Positions 47,352-59,480 of a stretch of DNA of 64,000 nt are shown here, one piece after another. Origin of the DNA: Bryum argenteum (Eukaryota > Streptophyta > Bryopsida > Bryales > Bryaceae); contig CM073329.1 in NCBI GenBank assembly GCA_037043015.1, forward strand, positions 4,356,648-4,420,647. Reading direction: 5' to 3'. Below the pieces are notes generated by a model. That model was not told the DNA's origin and made no database searches. It saw nothing but the letters and a program-made list of their open reading frames with translations. The position numbers were made by a program, and so were the translations under genes. How positions within the stretch are numbered: the stretch's first letter is position 1; each line of letters opens with the position of its first letter.

Positions 47352-48338
47352 TTTCCTGTTTTTTTGTCTCACTCATAAACATCAATCCACTGAGGAGTCA
47401 ATTACATAAAAACGACAAACCTCCGAAATAATAGACGAGACAGAAGGAAATGCTAATGCCAGAGACAACTAAAAAGTGAGCAACACCAAACAGTGCTAAG
47501 AAGCGCAAACAACATTGTCAAAGAATTCGTCAGAAACAAAACGAAACATCACACTAAATGCAATCAAAGCACCGAATTACTCCTTCAAAGCATCGCAGCT
47601 TATTTGCAATTGCAGCAATTGAAAATTAAATCACAGTGAACAAGAAAACAACAACCCGCACAAAGAACACTCCGTCCAGTTCGAAATTCCCCGCGCAGGT
47701 TCTCCTCCGTCCACTCCTCGAAATTCTCCGCACGCGGTACTCCTCCGTCCACTCCCGAAATTCTCTTGCACAGTACTCCCAAAGAAATGCATAGAACCGC
47801 AAATCCAATCAAACCAAACATCACCTTATCCAAGCAAGAAATTAAACTCCAGTACATCTTGACACGAGAATACTAATCTTCCGAAAAAAGCACACAACCG
47901 CACATCCAATTCAACCAAGTATTTCTCCAATCAAGAACTCCACCACCGGCACACCAATCAAAAAATCATGATCTTAATAAAAAAAAAATGCTAATCTCCT
48001 CAGAATCACACGGAGCGTTCAACGAAATCGAACTTACCTTATCCAATGAACAAAGTCACCGCTCCAAGTCCAACGAAACAGAACATCGCTAGAATTATAA
48101 CAACCTCCACTGCAGCTCCTGCTCCGGCTCCACAACAAGCGCCATTCGCTAGAACGAAGCGTAATCCTTCCGAGTCCCGGTCGTTGTCTCTAGGCTCGTA
48201 TATACAAGATACGTAATATCGCCAAACGTCAACATCAAATCATCAAATGAACTCCACTACGTTGCTTGGAGGTTACACATCAACATCAAATGAACCTTAC
48301 CTGTTACGTCGCCTGTAGGTTACATCAACATCAAATGG

Positions 48339-51300
48339 ATGAAAAATGTGCTGGAAAGATGGATGAAAACTGAGTTGGATCTGAGGGAAGACGAAGAGTT
48401 GGCTTTTGCAGAGATTGGAGACATGCGCATGCTGTTCAGGAGGTTAGTACTGCAATGCAATGCACGTATCAATTTTTTTTAAGCTTGTTTGAGCTTGTTT
48501 GAGCATGTATGATTCTTCTCATTGCAGAAATGTACAACTTAATGATGGATTGCAACTGTTCATCTTGCAATATAGTTTTCTGGTTTAGCACAGGTTTATG
48601 TTGTTTGCGGCGTAGCATCGAATCTGACAATCATCCTTCAAAAATATCCGAATTTTGGGATGGATCCAAGTTTCGAATGAACCAAGCATTTTGGGATCCT
48701 GATCGACAGTGGGAGCTCCCAGTGAGATGTGCCAATGAAGAGTGCGCACAAGTTTATCGTGCATTTCCCTCTGCTTGTGAAGAGTTACTACATGGGTGGA
48801 ATGAGAATACTCAAGAGTACATGTTTAGATGCGCGGCTTGCTCTACAATTGTACACAGTAAGAAGACTTTTGTTCAGGTTAGTTTTAACTCTACTTTGTT
48901 TATTATCTTTTGGAATGAACGTTTTGACTCTGATTTTGAAAACGTGCTTCAGCTGTGCATCATATGCAGGGGTGGTCTACTTATGTAACCCTAATCTCTT
49001 GTAAGTCTAATTGGAACGGCAAGGATGTGTTAAGGAATCGAATCATTCGTATGAGTGCTAGCGTCCTGTGTCTACTCGCGGTGATCAAGTCCATGGCTGG
49101 ATTCTTGGTGCTCGAATGGATTTTTTCCCTGTTGTATTTGATGTTGCGAAGTGGTCAGTGAGAGCTGAGAATACTTATCTGCAGGTCTGCAAGAACGAAT
49201 CGAATATGTAAGGACACTTGTTCTATTATAAATATTGATTGTAAGTCTACTGTTTGTTTGAATCAGGGAGATCCAAGAAATTTTGCTTAGGAGGTCATTG
49301 GGATGGATTTCTGAGTGCTTCTACAAAGTTCAAGAATACATGGACAGTTGAAGTTGAAATCATGAATGATGGGAAGAAAAACATTCTTGGCCCTATTCCT
49401 CTAGTTTTTATTCCGGCTTCTTCGAAGGAGATTATCAAGCAATCCGAAGACCATATCCTCACAATGTTCTTAGAGCCATTGTTTCGAGATTTGGAGGCCC
49501 TTTTTACAACTGGTTTTTTGGTGGACTACAACTACCCCCAACATCTCATCTCCTCCAATTTGCCAATCCTTGAGAATGGGAAGGCTAGGCTAAGAGGGAT
49601 GCTAATGCTTTGGACAGGAGATCATCCCGCTCAAACAAAAATTGGTGGATTAAAAGATAAAGGATATAATGCATGCCGAAGGGATGTGATGGTAGAAGGT
49701 TTATTTGAAAGGAGAGTTGTTTACCATGACAATCGAAGACAAGCATGCTATCCACCACCATTGCGGAGCATGAAGGATCTTTTATCTGAAGTAAGTTATC
49801 TGGGTGATTGGTTGTTCTTTGCTCGATTTCTTTGTTATCTTTGTTATGTTGCCTCCTCTGTCGTCTATGCTTTTGGCTCAGTGGATATGGTAAGAGTTTG
49901 GGATGGATGCTTTTGAATTGGGTGTACTAAGTCTGGCTCGTCTGTGGAGCTCGATGAGGATGTCGGACGAGTGTTTGTTATTGAGTTTTAGGTTTGGGAT
50001 TTGCATCTGGTGTGGGAATTAGTTAGGGCTTAAGATTTTCCTGGGATGGAGGTGGCGTTGGGCTTGAAGGGCTTATTTTCATTGATCATATTTATGAATT
50101 TTATTTTGATTGTATCAGGTACATAACTTGAAGAAAGTTGATTCAAGACGGATGTGCATCACTGGTGTTTCAAAGCTTTGGCGACTATATTACCTGTATG
50201 AGTTTAATATCTCGTTGGATTTGGTTTATGATGTGATGCACATCTTACCATTGTGCATTTTAAAAAAATATGTTTGTAAACTGAAAGAGGAGTGCCACTC
50301 AAGAGGTGATATTCTTGAGAAAGCTTTAGTAGAAGTTAGTGCTTATAGACCTACTGACCTCGGTGCTAGATGGCCTATTGGCATCAATGATAGACTTGGA
50401 TATTGGAAAGCGAGAAGAGTATGTGCTTTTCATCCAATGGTGTTTACCGTATATCTTGGATCAATTTGGGTTACAAAAAAAGATGAAGAGTTTTGTCTTT
50501 TGGGGCTGATTTTAGTCGAAATCTCTCGATTATTCTTTACCCATTCTCGAATACATGGGTGGACATTTGAGGCGATAATCATTGCAAGGGAATATCTAGC
50601 CGCTTGGAGGGTCCGCTGGGAAGAGCTTTATGGACCTAATGGATCCATCCTTGAACACGTAGTTTGGTAATGTTGCATTGTAACTTTTTATGTGTTAATT
50701 TCGCTTTTTTTATATTATGTTATTAATGTGACATGCATATGTTGGATAATAGTGATGATTGATTTCATTGTTTGTGTTGTAGGAAATGGTGAGATATTGG
50801 ACGATGTACTACGACATGGATCACATGACATCTTTTGGTGCTTTAGACATGAAAGGAAGGTGTCAAGTTATGTCAACATCAAAACCAACAAGAAGGAGAA
50901 TGAACTTACATATGCGACTTACCATGGGAGAACAAGATTTAGTTCCTTATATAAGCAGAATCAAATTGATTTGGACTTGTTACTTCCGCCTCATAGAGCT
51001 ATTCATTTGTTGCATGATCATTTGATGACTTCATCAAGAAGGCATGGAGTTGAAGGTATGTGAAATTGAGATGTGTTTCTCAATTCTGTTTTGTACTTGC
51101 ATTATTAAATTTTTTGTTTATTATATGCTATGTTGAGGCATCGGAACAATCAGTGACCAATATGAATGAGATTGTTCCCAATATGAATGTCTTCCATTGA
51201 AACAACTTCCACTTTAATTGATTGTTAGTTAGATTCTTTGTAAGCTTATTCTTTTAATAGTCTTCTATTGAAACGACTTCCACTTTATTTTATTGTTAGT

Positions 51301-52331
51301 TTTATTCTATGTAGGCTTATTCTTTTAACATGAACAAGTATTAATGGTGGGTTTGCATACGGTGTCTATCCGGAGAAATGCTCTTTAGATCACTCAGACG
51401 GATGTTTTGTGACATCGTCTCAAGATCTCGCCATTGAATTATGGAAACTTTTTCCAACTCTTCCAAATTGTACATGCAAAGAAGTCTTGGAGAGAAAGGG
51501 GGTCGGTGTGGGATGGAAAAGTGGAAACAAACGGCCAATGAGTAAGACAAGAAAGGCATACCTTACGAATATTGGAGGAAATAAGGGTGATGAATGAGGA
51601 GAGCGGACATCAATTCAAGGACGAGATTGAAAAAATGTCATTTTTGATCCACAGGGGAACACACTATAAGATGAATGATTTAGTAGTGGTTAGGCACGAT
51701 GGGGTGGAGGAGTGCGAAGAGATGGACTACTTATCTTGGACTTGGAAGGCTAAGATAATGAGTATTTTTGTACATGAGTTCATGGGAGTACATGAAGTTT
51801 TTTTCCGTCTTTGAGTATTTTGACCAAGTACCATCAAGTGAAGGAAGCTGCTTAGCAAAACAGTCCGAGCTCTCTTTTATGAGAATCTTAAAATCAAACC
51901 CTCGGCAACACTATGGAGATGATACACGACCTGTCAACCAATTGCTTCACAAATTCATTAGACACCCGATACCTAATAGGAAAGATGCAATAGTGGCTTA
52001 TGAACTATGTGATCTTAGTGTCAGGTCTCACTTGCTCTCAGATGGTCATAGAAGTGTTCTACCACCTTGGCCTGAAGTTGAGAAATTATATTGGTTTGAA
52101 GCAAGCCAGGGTTTAGGGAAGTTCAATTTAGGTGTCGTGAGACGGGTGTCACTGCCGAGGCACTTACAAATTGAAGAAGAAGCTGGAGAGGTTGAGGAAG
52201 ATCAAAATCATGATCCATATATAGGGTTGGTTCATATAAGTCAATTGAGGAAAATTGTAGGCAAAGAAAGGGAATATCAAGCATCAGTGAAGGACTTTCC
52301 TCTTTCGTGGAGATGCCTTGAGAGTACGTGA
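48339..52331 (+). pseudogene. TNP2-like CACTA transposase gene, probably degenerate
   Basis: Several exons can be read: about 48592-48877 (Cys-rich, PVRCANEEC), about 48971-49180, about 49266-49790, 50119-50660, then pieces to 52331. The third and fourth match the Transposase_21/TNP2 family: FLEPLFRDLEALFTTG, RLRGMLMLWTGDHPAQ, GYNACRRD and VYDVMHILPLC. A DUF4218-like part follows (about 50780-51060). Donors at 48878 (CAG|GTTAGT) and 49791 (GAA|GTAAGT) and the acceptor at 50118 look functional. Around 50770-50870 related words occur in two frames, and I could not trace one open frame through the gene, so it is probably decayed. The C-terminal part (51570-52331) is of unknown function. TNP2 cuts and joins element ends. 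Confidence 0.65.
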
Positions 52332-53640
52332 TGTCAAATTATCACGTGACGGGGAATCAAGAAGGGTATTCCCATCTCATGGGGATTTTTGTGAGTGAGT
52401 TGCTGGAGGTGTCTTAGGTTGAAGAGTGAGATGGAGTTTGCGGTGGGGGCTTGCGGTGGGGGGCGAGGTTGGGTCGCTGCAATTGGCGGATGGTGTGCGG
52501 ATCGAGACGGGGGGTTGTTGCAGCTCACGCAGAAGGGGCTGCCCGCCACCATTCCAGAGGACATGCTCCTGGACTTGCATCCAGATGCTCGTCTGTGCCA
52601 GTTCACGCCCTTACACTTGTAAATATGTCGAAGTGATCGTGAAGGTTATATGTTTTTTGTTACTTACAGTGTAACGCTTTTCTTTCGTTGTTGTTGTCTT
52701 TCGTTGTTGTCGTTTTTACTTGTTAGGTCTCAGATCATTTGTAACGGAGCAATATGCTTACTTTCGCATTCTGCTATAACAGGTTGGACAGATGAAGGGA
52801 AGCACGATACTTCGACATGATTTATTCACGAATGATGTGTTGTATACCGAAGTTGCTTTTGACATGCGTACAGTGAAAGCAGAGCTGCTTCCTCTCGTTC
52901 CCCTCTTCTGGCAAGTCTTGAATGGAGGTGCTAGTCTCGAATGGAGGGTGTAGTTACCGGGTGGGAGTAGCATTTGTCCATTTGAGATGAGAAGGTTGTG
53001 GATAGTGACTAAACACATCGTACGTTTATTGCAGATTCGAAAGGAAAGGTGCTCCAGGATGTCAAGTTCGATGACCAAGGCCGCTTCAATCAGTTTGTTC
53101 TGCAAAGCAAGTCTCGAATAGAGGTGCTAAGTCTATTACCCTTTGACAATTTACCAATTCATTTCTGGGCGGTTGTTTTTGTGAGGCTATTATGGTACTC
53201 CACTGTCATGAAACTAATATATCGGATTTTTTTTTTCATGCAGAGCCGGATAACGGGCGGAGGTCATAGTGTTGCCGCAGCACGTCTAGATGCGAAGCTC
53301 AACTCCTCAGGATGGGTTAGCGAGAATGGGAGGACTCATGTAAGTACACCCTCACTTGTCAAAGCTCTTGTGATTCTTTCAGTAATACGCTGAACTGAAC
53401 TCCATATGTTACCTTGCAGTTACTGAGGGATCTGGAAAAAAGGGTGGATGAAGATTGGCCCTCAGTAGCCGAATTATTGTTGTTTCCTTGAGATAACCCC
53501 TTCAAAACTTGAAAGTTGCTTGTGATGTTGGAAGGTGTCACATTAGTCTTACAAGCATAACATATGCTAATAAGTATAAAAATGCAAATATAAGAAAACA
53601 TAGGCATATGCCTATTGAGAGTTGCATAAAGAAAAACAAC
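52332..53640. other. 3' flank of the TNP2-like gene
   Basis: A G+C-rich patch at 52400-52620 and short open stretches near 53230-53340 (GGGHSVAAARLDAKLNSSGW) may be further exons, but they could not be tied to the gene. Confidence 0.35.
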
Positions 53641-53869
53641 TCCAAACCTATTTTCGAGGTCGGTGTGGGGCTTTAAGTGTTGAATGCATAGTCCAAAATT
53701 GTGTCCTCATCCAAGGGTTGCAAGTTGTGCTCACCCTTTGATCAAGAATAACTCCAAATCTATTGTGTATTGTTTTGAATAGAGTGTTGGTTAAACCTAC
53801 CTCACGGAAAATTACACTCTTACATAGTGACAAAAATTAGGGAGGTAGTTCTGCGTTCATCTTTTAAAT

Positions 53870-54080
53870 TAAAAATTATGATATCACTTGTAATTGGCTT
53901 ACAATGGAAAAACATGCTTAATATTTGAAAATCCTAAAATGAAATTTTCCTTCACTAAAATGCATGCCATTAATTCATCCTTTCTTGAATGGATTTGCAA
54001 ATTTTATCACAAAATTAGACTTGATTTGGAACCCAACCCAAGTGATTTCGTCAAAAATGGAGTACGGATGAAGAACTTCA
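53870..54080. repeat. Inverted fragment of the GAAACTTTGAAGAGCC family
   Basis: Reverse complement of the segment containing GATGAAATCACTTGG and CAAGTCTAGTTT. A fragment without ends. Confidence 0.55.
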
Positions 54081-54109
54081 CGTGAACTAAAATGTAATTC
54101 CCTATTATC

Positions 54110-54640
54110 ACTTGAAATTTGGAAAATGATAGTATCTTTCCTACAATAGAAACGAACAAAGTCACTTCAACTTTGTTTCCCTATACAAAAATGTATGAAA
54201 ATGCCCTGCAAGAAAAACGAAAAATTTCCCTTCAATGTTAATGTGCAAGTTTCCCTGTATGAAAATACAAAAATGTATGAAACTCCCCTCCGAGAAAAAC
54301 AAACAATTTTCCTTCAATATTAATGTGAAAGTTTCCCTGTATGAAAATGCCCTGCAAGAAAAACAAACAATTTCCCTTCGATGTTTATGTGCAAGTTTCC
54401 CTATATGATAATTCCCTTCGAGAACTAAAATGCAATTTCCTCTTATCACTTAAAATTGTGGGAAATAATAGTATCTTCCCTATAATAAAAACGATCCATT
54501 TCCCTCTAATATAATATCTTTTAAAATATCCCTACAAGGAAACATTCCAACATAGGGAATACATACAAACTAGGAAAAGACATAGGGAAAACGTGATAAA
54601 TCTCCGAAACATACACAGGGAAAATGAAAAAAGCTCCTTG
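54110..54640. repeat. Subterminal TTTCCCT/AGGGAAA cluster, right side of CACTA-like element
   Basis: About fifteen copies of TTTCCCT or its complement in tandem-like blocks (GCAAGTTTCCCTGTATGAAAA and variants). It mirrors the left cluster at 44560-44870, mostly in the opposite orientation, which supports a single element spanning roughly 44.5-54.6 kb. Exact terminal repeats were not found. Confidence 0.72.
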
Positions 54641-55609
54641 TGTGGGGTTGGGTAGCATGATTATCTTCGTCTTAAAGCAAGCAGCACGATTAATGGAATT
54701 TAGTCTGCATCGTTGACGAAGTGGACTAAATCTCACAGGGACGCTTTGCTTGACTTGTCATGCACGGGATCAAGCGCGCCACGCAGTCCTGATCCTCGGT
54801 TTTGAAATCTTCAGTTTGCTGTAGGATCTTATTGAATTCTCCTCGATTCTCGAGTTTGTCGAACTGAATTCCCAAAGCGGCAGCTCTAAGTAATTCCAGA
54901 GTTGCATTGAGGGAATTAGAGGTCTATTACTGAAAATGGCTCAGTGGAAAAGAAGCGAAGACACTGGTCTTCAAAGTAGAAAGGGAGTACTATGGAAAGG
55001 AAAGGATAACAGTATGAAATTTGTACCTCATCGCAGAAAGGGAGTAGCTGAAATGTAAGTTCACTTGGAATTTGACCCCGGATATGAGTATGTCGATGCT
55101 TTGGAAGTCAGAGTGTTAGGATGGCAGTAAAATAGCTAGATTACTTGTATGTATCTCCGGTTGTGATCTGATCTTCGGCTGCTGTGATGCTGGATGATCG
55201 TGTGTATCCTTGGTCGCTTGACTTTGTAAAGAAGTCGATTATTTCAATGATAAAAAGCACGACGGATTCCTGTGTAGTATATGCGGTGCCCCGACCGGGC
55301 ATTACCTTCACCAGTAAAGCCTTCGAGGGTAACGGACGCACTACTCATGGCTCTCACTCATGGAATCCAAAGTCAACCTGGCTTTGCCTCCTTTTTGGAT
55401 CAAAAGGAAGGTGGAAATTTGAAAATGCGTTGAGGTATCCACCCACCCCGGTCCAACCGACAACGTTCCTGCCTTCCTGGGATCCGTGGCTTGCACATAA
55501 GGACCGGTTATTAATCAGTCAAGTCGGTATCTCTAGTAATGCGACTGAAGGTCCCTTCCCACCTAGCGTTTGTTGACCTCTAACGTTTCAAGGCACTGTT
55601 TGCATGCTT
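54641..55609. other. Intergenic DNA
   Basis: No gene is supported. Open frames at 55140-55580 overlap on both strands and show no domain. Confidence 0.4.
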
Positions 55610-56170
55610 TACCTTCAAAATTTCCCTCTTTTAACTAGTGCAAAGTGAGATGTTTTCAAACTAATACATATTTTAAAGTATGTAACCGAAGGATTTGGTG
55701 CTCAACTTGTGCAAGATCATGTATATGCCAATGAAATCTTAGACTCAAAGTCCTTCGTGACCATTTGTGAGATCATGGTTGAGAAGACGTTTTTTTCACT
55801 TGTTGTGAAAAGGGACATGAGTGTTTTGTGGACCAAAGTAACCATTTTGGAAGTGAATATGAAGTCAGGCTCTTCACATTCTTCAACTCCCCTGAGTTAG
55901 AAATATATATACACAATTTTTGAATGCCCTTTAAAACCTATAGAAATGCTTTAATTTTCACATAGAGGTAATTATGCTGAAATTGAAATACAAAGGTCCC
56001 TTTTCTACCATGAATAAGGCACTTGAAAAATTAGTTCGAAGCATCTCACTTTGCCCTGAAAGAGGGCAGTTTTGAGGGTTACAAAGCATGCAAATAGTGC
56101 CTTGAAACTTTAGCGGTCACTTTTGAGGATCTAGGCATACCTTGACCAATAATGCGTAGCTTTCGGCCTA
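55610..56170. repeat. Dispersed repeat family, copy 2
   Basis: Homologous in motif order to 43500-44080 and 59090-59480. Noncoding. Confidence 0.5.
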
Positions 56171-56392
56171 TAGCGATATGAAACATAGCCTTAATAGATG
56201 GGCTCCTTAACCCTTAAAGGCCCAAGCAAGCCCGAGGGGCTTGATTCCAACAAAATCTTCTCTGTAGCTCTCACTGTAATCAACTTTTCACTTATATTTT
56301 GATGTCAAACTGGTCACCGTCTTATGATGCATTCAAAATGTGAAATTTTACAATTCAAATCACAATTTGTATGTACATTATGATTTTACATG

Positions 56393-56586
56393 CACTACTA
56401 GGATTTGACCCTGTTTGCTACGTTTGGGTTTTCACTAAAGCGACTTCAGGGGTGTAACGCTAGCTACGTTTTTGCTGAAACGTAGTTTCAAAAGCTACGT
56501 TTAAGCAAACACGTAGCTAGCGTTACACCCCTGAAGTTGCTTTAGTGAAAACCCAAACGTAGCAAACAAGGTCAAATCCTAGTAGT
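56393..56586. mobile_element. CACTA-type MITE, 194 bp
   Basis: Ends CACTACTAGGATTTGACC and GGTCAAATCCTAGTAGTG, with inverted repeats covering most of its length. The 3-bp duplication ATG (56390-56392 and 56587-56589) is as expected for CACTA. Its ends could be cut by a transposase like the one at 48339; that link is inference. Confidence 0.9.
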
Positions 56587-56758
56587 GATGGTTTGAAAGG
56601 ATTGTGGTAGGTGGGTTGGGGTTGTACATAACCTTGTAGGAGGTTGCAAGCTCATCATTGATTGGTTCATTCATGGTGCCCAAGTTCAAAAAGTGCACTA
56701 TTCATGATGCCCAAGTCCAAAAGATGCTGTGATCCAATTTTGAGCTGCCCGTTTTAGA

Positions 56759-57098
56759 CAAGGTTGTCATACCGGACGGACACGCCGCCCGTCCGTCCGT
56801 CCGCCTTGTCCGTCCGATTGAGTTGTGGCTTGCCCGATAGGGTCAAATGGCTGTTGACTTTTAGTTTAGGTAAAGAAACGACGACGTGGCAAGGGTTTAG
56901 GTGAAAACTAAGCCACTTGGCCGCCGCGTACGGGCCGCGTGGAACGCCACACACGCTTTTTACTGCAAAGTTTGTTTCAAATGAAAAATTACACACCCCC
57001 TACAATCAAGGTGGACGGACACGCCCGTCTGTCCGGGACAACTCATACGTCCGTTTTGTCCGTCCAATTACCTCAACACGCCCGATATGACAACCTTG
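56759..57098. mobile_element. hAT-like MITE, 340 bp, G+C-rich core
   Basis: Ends CAAGGTTGTCATA and TATGACAACCTTG with the 8-bp duplication GTTTTAGA (56751-56758 and 57099-57106). The interior has CCGTCCGT repeats near both ends. Its tips resemble the MITE at 14700-14852. Confidence 0.87.
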
Positions 57099-57239
57099 GT
57101 TTTAGACCCCATGGGCGTTTAAGGGTTAACAAGTGAGACCTCAAATTTTTGAATGCGGTGATTGTGAGGTTACAAATACGGTTGTTGAATGCACCATTTA
57201 ATGCTACATCTGTAGCTATTAGTATCTAGACAAATGCGA

Positions 57240-57997
57240 TCTCAAGGATCAAGTTTGAGTGATGATACAAAATAAAAGATGTCTTCAGAGGCAAGGATTG
57301 AGAGCATGAGAAAAAACTAAGAAGCCATTCTTGTCAAAGGAGCACAAAGCATGTTGATATGCATGGGCAAAAAAGTATAGGCATGCAAGTTGGATAGATT
57401 CGAGTTATATGGTTTTTTCAAATTAGTCAAATTTCAGTTTATTTGGCTTAGAGGGAAGGCAATATTGTTGGAGGAAGAGAAGGGAACATATTTTACATGA
57501 GCATGTGCAACCTAATATCAAATTTGGGGTGGCAATATTATGTTTTGGGGATGTATGACATAAAAGGGAGTTGACAATCTTCATATTTTAGAAGGTAACA
57601 TGGATAAGTTTGTGTATTGTGAAATTTGGAGATGAAACACATGAATACCTTACACATGGATGATTTAGGAGAAGAGATTCTTATTTCTCAACACGACAAC
57701 CGTCCCAAAATACTTCTAAATATGTTAGAGATTAGTTGTTAGCATAGGAGTTTCAACTAATTTGGCATCCAGCTCAAGTCCTTGACTTGAATTCTACAGA
57801 ACACCTTTGAGATTACGTAGATTGTTGTATGAGAATGATGGCCGGAGAAGAAACCCACTAACAAGAAGGATTTGTGGGAAAAATTGCAAGAAATTTGGTA
57901 TAGCATTGAGGTTGAGGTTGATACTGTGAGGAAATTGATCATGTCTATGCCTGAGCTAGCTATATATGTTTATCAAGCAAAAGGTGGCTATAGATGA
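57240..57997 (+). pseudogene. Tc1/mariner transposase relic
   Basis: Broken reading frames in all three phases still show the family order: KEHKACRYAWAKKYRHASW, then SLFGLEGRQYCWRK, HVQPNIKFG, then FQLIWHPAQVLDLNSTEHL and a C-terminal YVYQAKGGYR before TGA. These are the blocks of Tc1-type DDE transposases around the catalytic aspartates. Many stops and frameshifts make it long dead. Terminal repeats were not found, though GACCACTGTATAGTTGAG near 58323 is a possible end. Confidence 0.8.
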
Positions 57998-59089
57998 TTT
58001 CTAATAGTTATTATGATTTAACATTCAAGTTTTAAGGTGGTCATCATGATTCTACATTTAAGTTTTTAGCTTGGTTTCGTAGCTCATGGCTTTGTTTTCA
58101 AATTAAATAGTTAACCACTTCATTTTTTGCATACCGACTTGGACACGTACATCATGTGTTTTATTTTTGATTAATTGTTCTTTTAGATTTCTGTTTGTGA
58201 GTGGTATGTTACATCTTGTTGTAACTATCTCATTTTATGTTTAATTTTTTAGAACTTGAGTGTGAGTTATGAAGAAAAACTATCGCATATTGGAAGAGGA
58301 AGCAACCCATCCGAACACTTTTGTTGACCACTGTATAGTTGAGTGGTCTTAAATGGCACAAGGTTTCATTATTGAGCTCTACTTAGTGGTATTTTTAATA
58401 AATGTTGACACAAATAAAGGGAAAATTTTACCACATGCATAGAGTCACAAGAGCTTTAATAATCTCCACTCAAAGGTACATAATAGCTTCCCCATGCAAT
58501 AGTACTCATTGCAAACATGATAGGGTGTCACGTCAGGGCACCAATTTGGGAACACCAATATTTCAACTATTAACAACTCATTGTAAAAGAGATTAAAAAT
58601 GATGATTCCACTTGCTTTATATTTCTACTAATTTTCTACATGCAAAAAATTGCTTGCACTAATAACATCGTTGTCTGAAAATTCTTGTTTGTAAATTGAG
58701 CCATTATTGAACACCTAAGTCTAAACTTGGTTTACTTAGGGCCGTTCTACACAAAGGACTAATCCATTGATGAGGCCAATTCATTGAAAATTTGAGAGGG
58801 CCTCAAAAAAGCAAGCCATTCCAATGCAACCCAACCCATAAGTGGTTTTACGGGAACATGTAAGATTCAAGGGCTTGCCAAGGGGAGGTGGCAAGCCCTT
58901 GAAATAAAAATAGAACCCTTGATGCAAGTTTGGGGGCTTTATTATCTTGTATTTGCCTTTTTGAGGATGAATAGTTCTTTCTCAAATGGAGGACAACTAT
59001 TCCCTCAAAAGGAGGACTTAAATTTGGATTTCAACCCGTAAAGTCGAAAGGCTCCAAAACTGCCAATAGGCCTCAAAACCACCCTCACT
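57998..59089. other. AT-rich intergenic DNA
   Basis: No gene is supported. A hairpin CAAGGGCTTGCCA...GGCAAGCCCTTG lies near 58869-58899. Confidence 0.4.
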
Positions 59090-59480
59090 CAATGCAAGAT
59101 GAAAATTTTCAACTTTTGACGCTATATCAAGTATGTAACCGTAAGATCTTGTACGGAACTTGTCCAAGTACATGTGTACCAAATCTTGGCTTCAAGTTCT
59201 TCATCAATTGTGAGATCATGACATTCAAAGTTGAGAAAAGAGCTTTTTCCCCTTGTTGCAAAATAGGTTTGAAGTTTTTGGTGAACCTAAAGAATCAATT
59301 TTAAGAGTAAATTTGAATTGAGGCTCTTCACATTCTTGTTCCTAAGTAAGTTAGAAGCATGTCTATGGAATTTTTACCCTCATGGAACCTAAAAAACTCA
59401 AGAAATGCTTAAGTTATTATATGGAAGTATGCTGAAATTAAAATCCAAAGGCTGGTCTTTGACAATAAAAATTGCATGTG
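59090..59480. repeat. Dispersed repeat family, copy 3
   Basis: Shares TTTTTACCCTCATGGAACCTA and GTATGCTGAAATTAAAATCC with copies 1 and 2. Confidence 0.5.

Larger units (their letters stand above)
56211..57125. mobile_element. TTAA MITE of the 35048 family, with two nested elements
   Basis: TTAA at 56207-56210 and 57126-57129. The tips CCCTTAAAGGCCCAAG and ATGGGCGTTTAAGGG and the body match 35048-35410. It is expanded from about 380 to 915 bp by two later insertions (56393-56586 and 56759-57098), each with its own target duplication. Confidence 0.85.
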
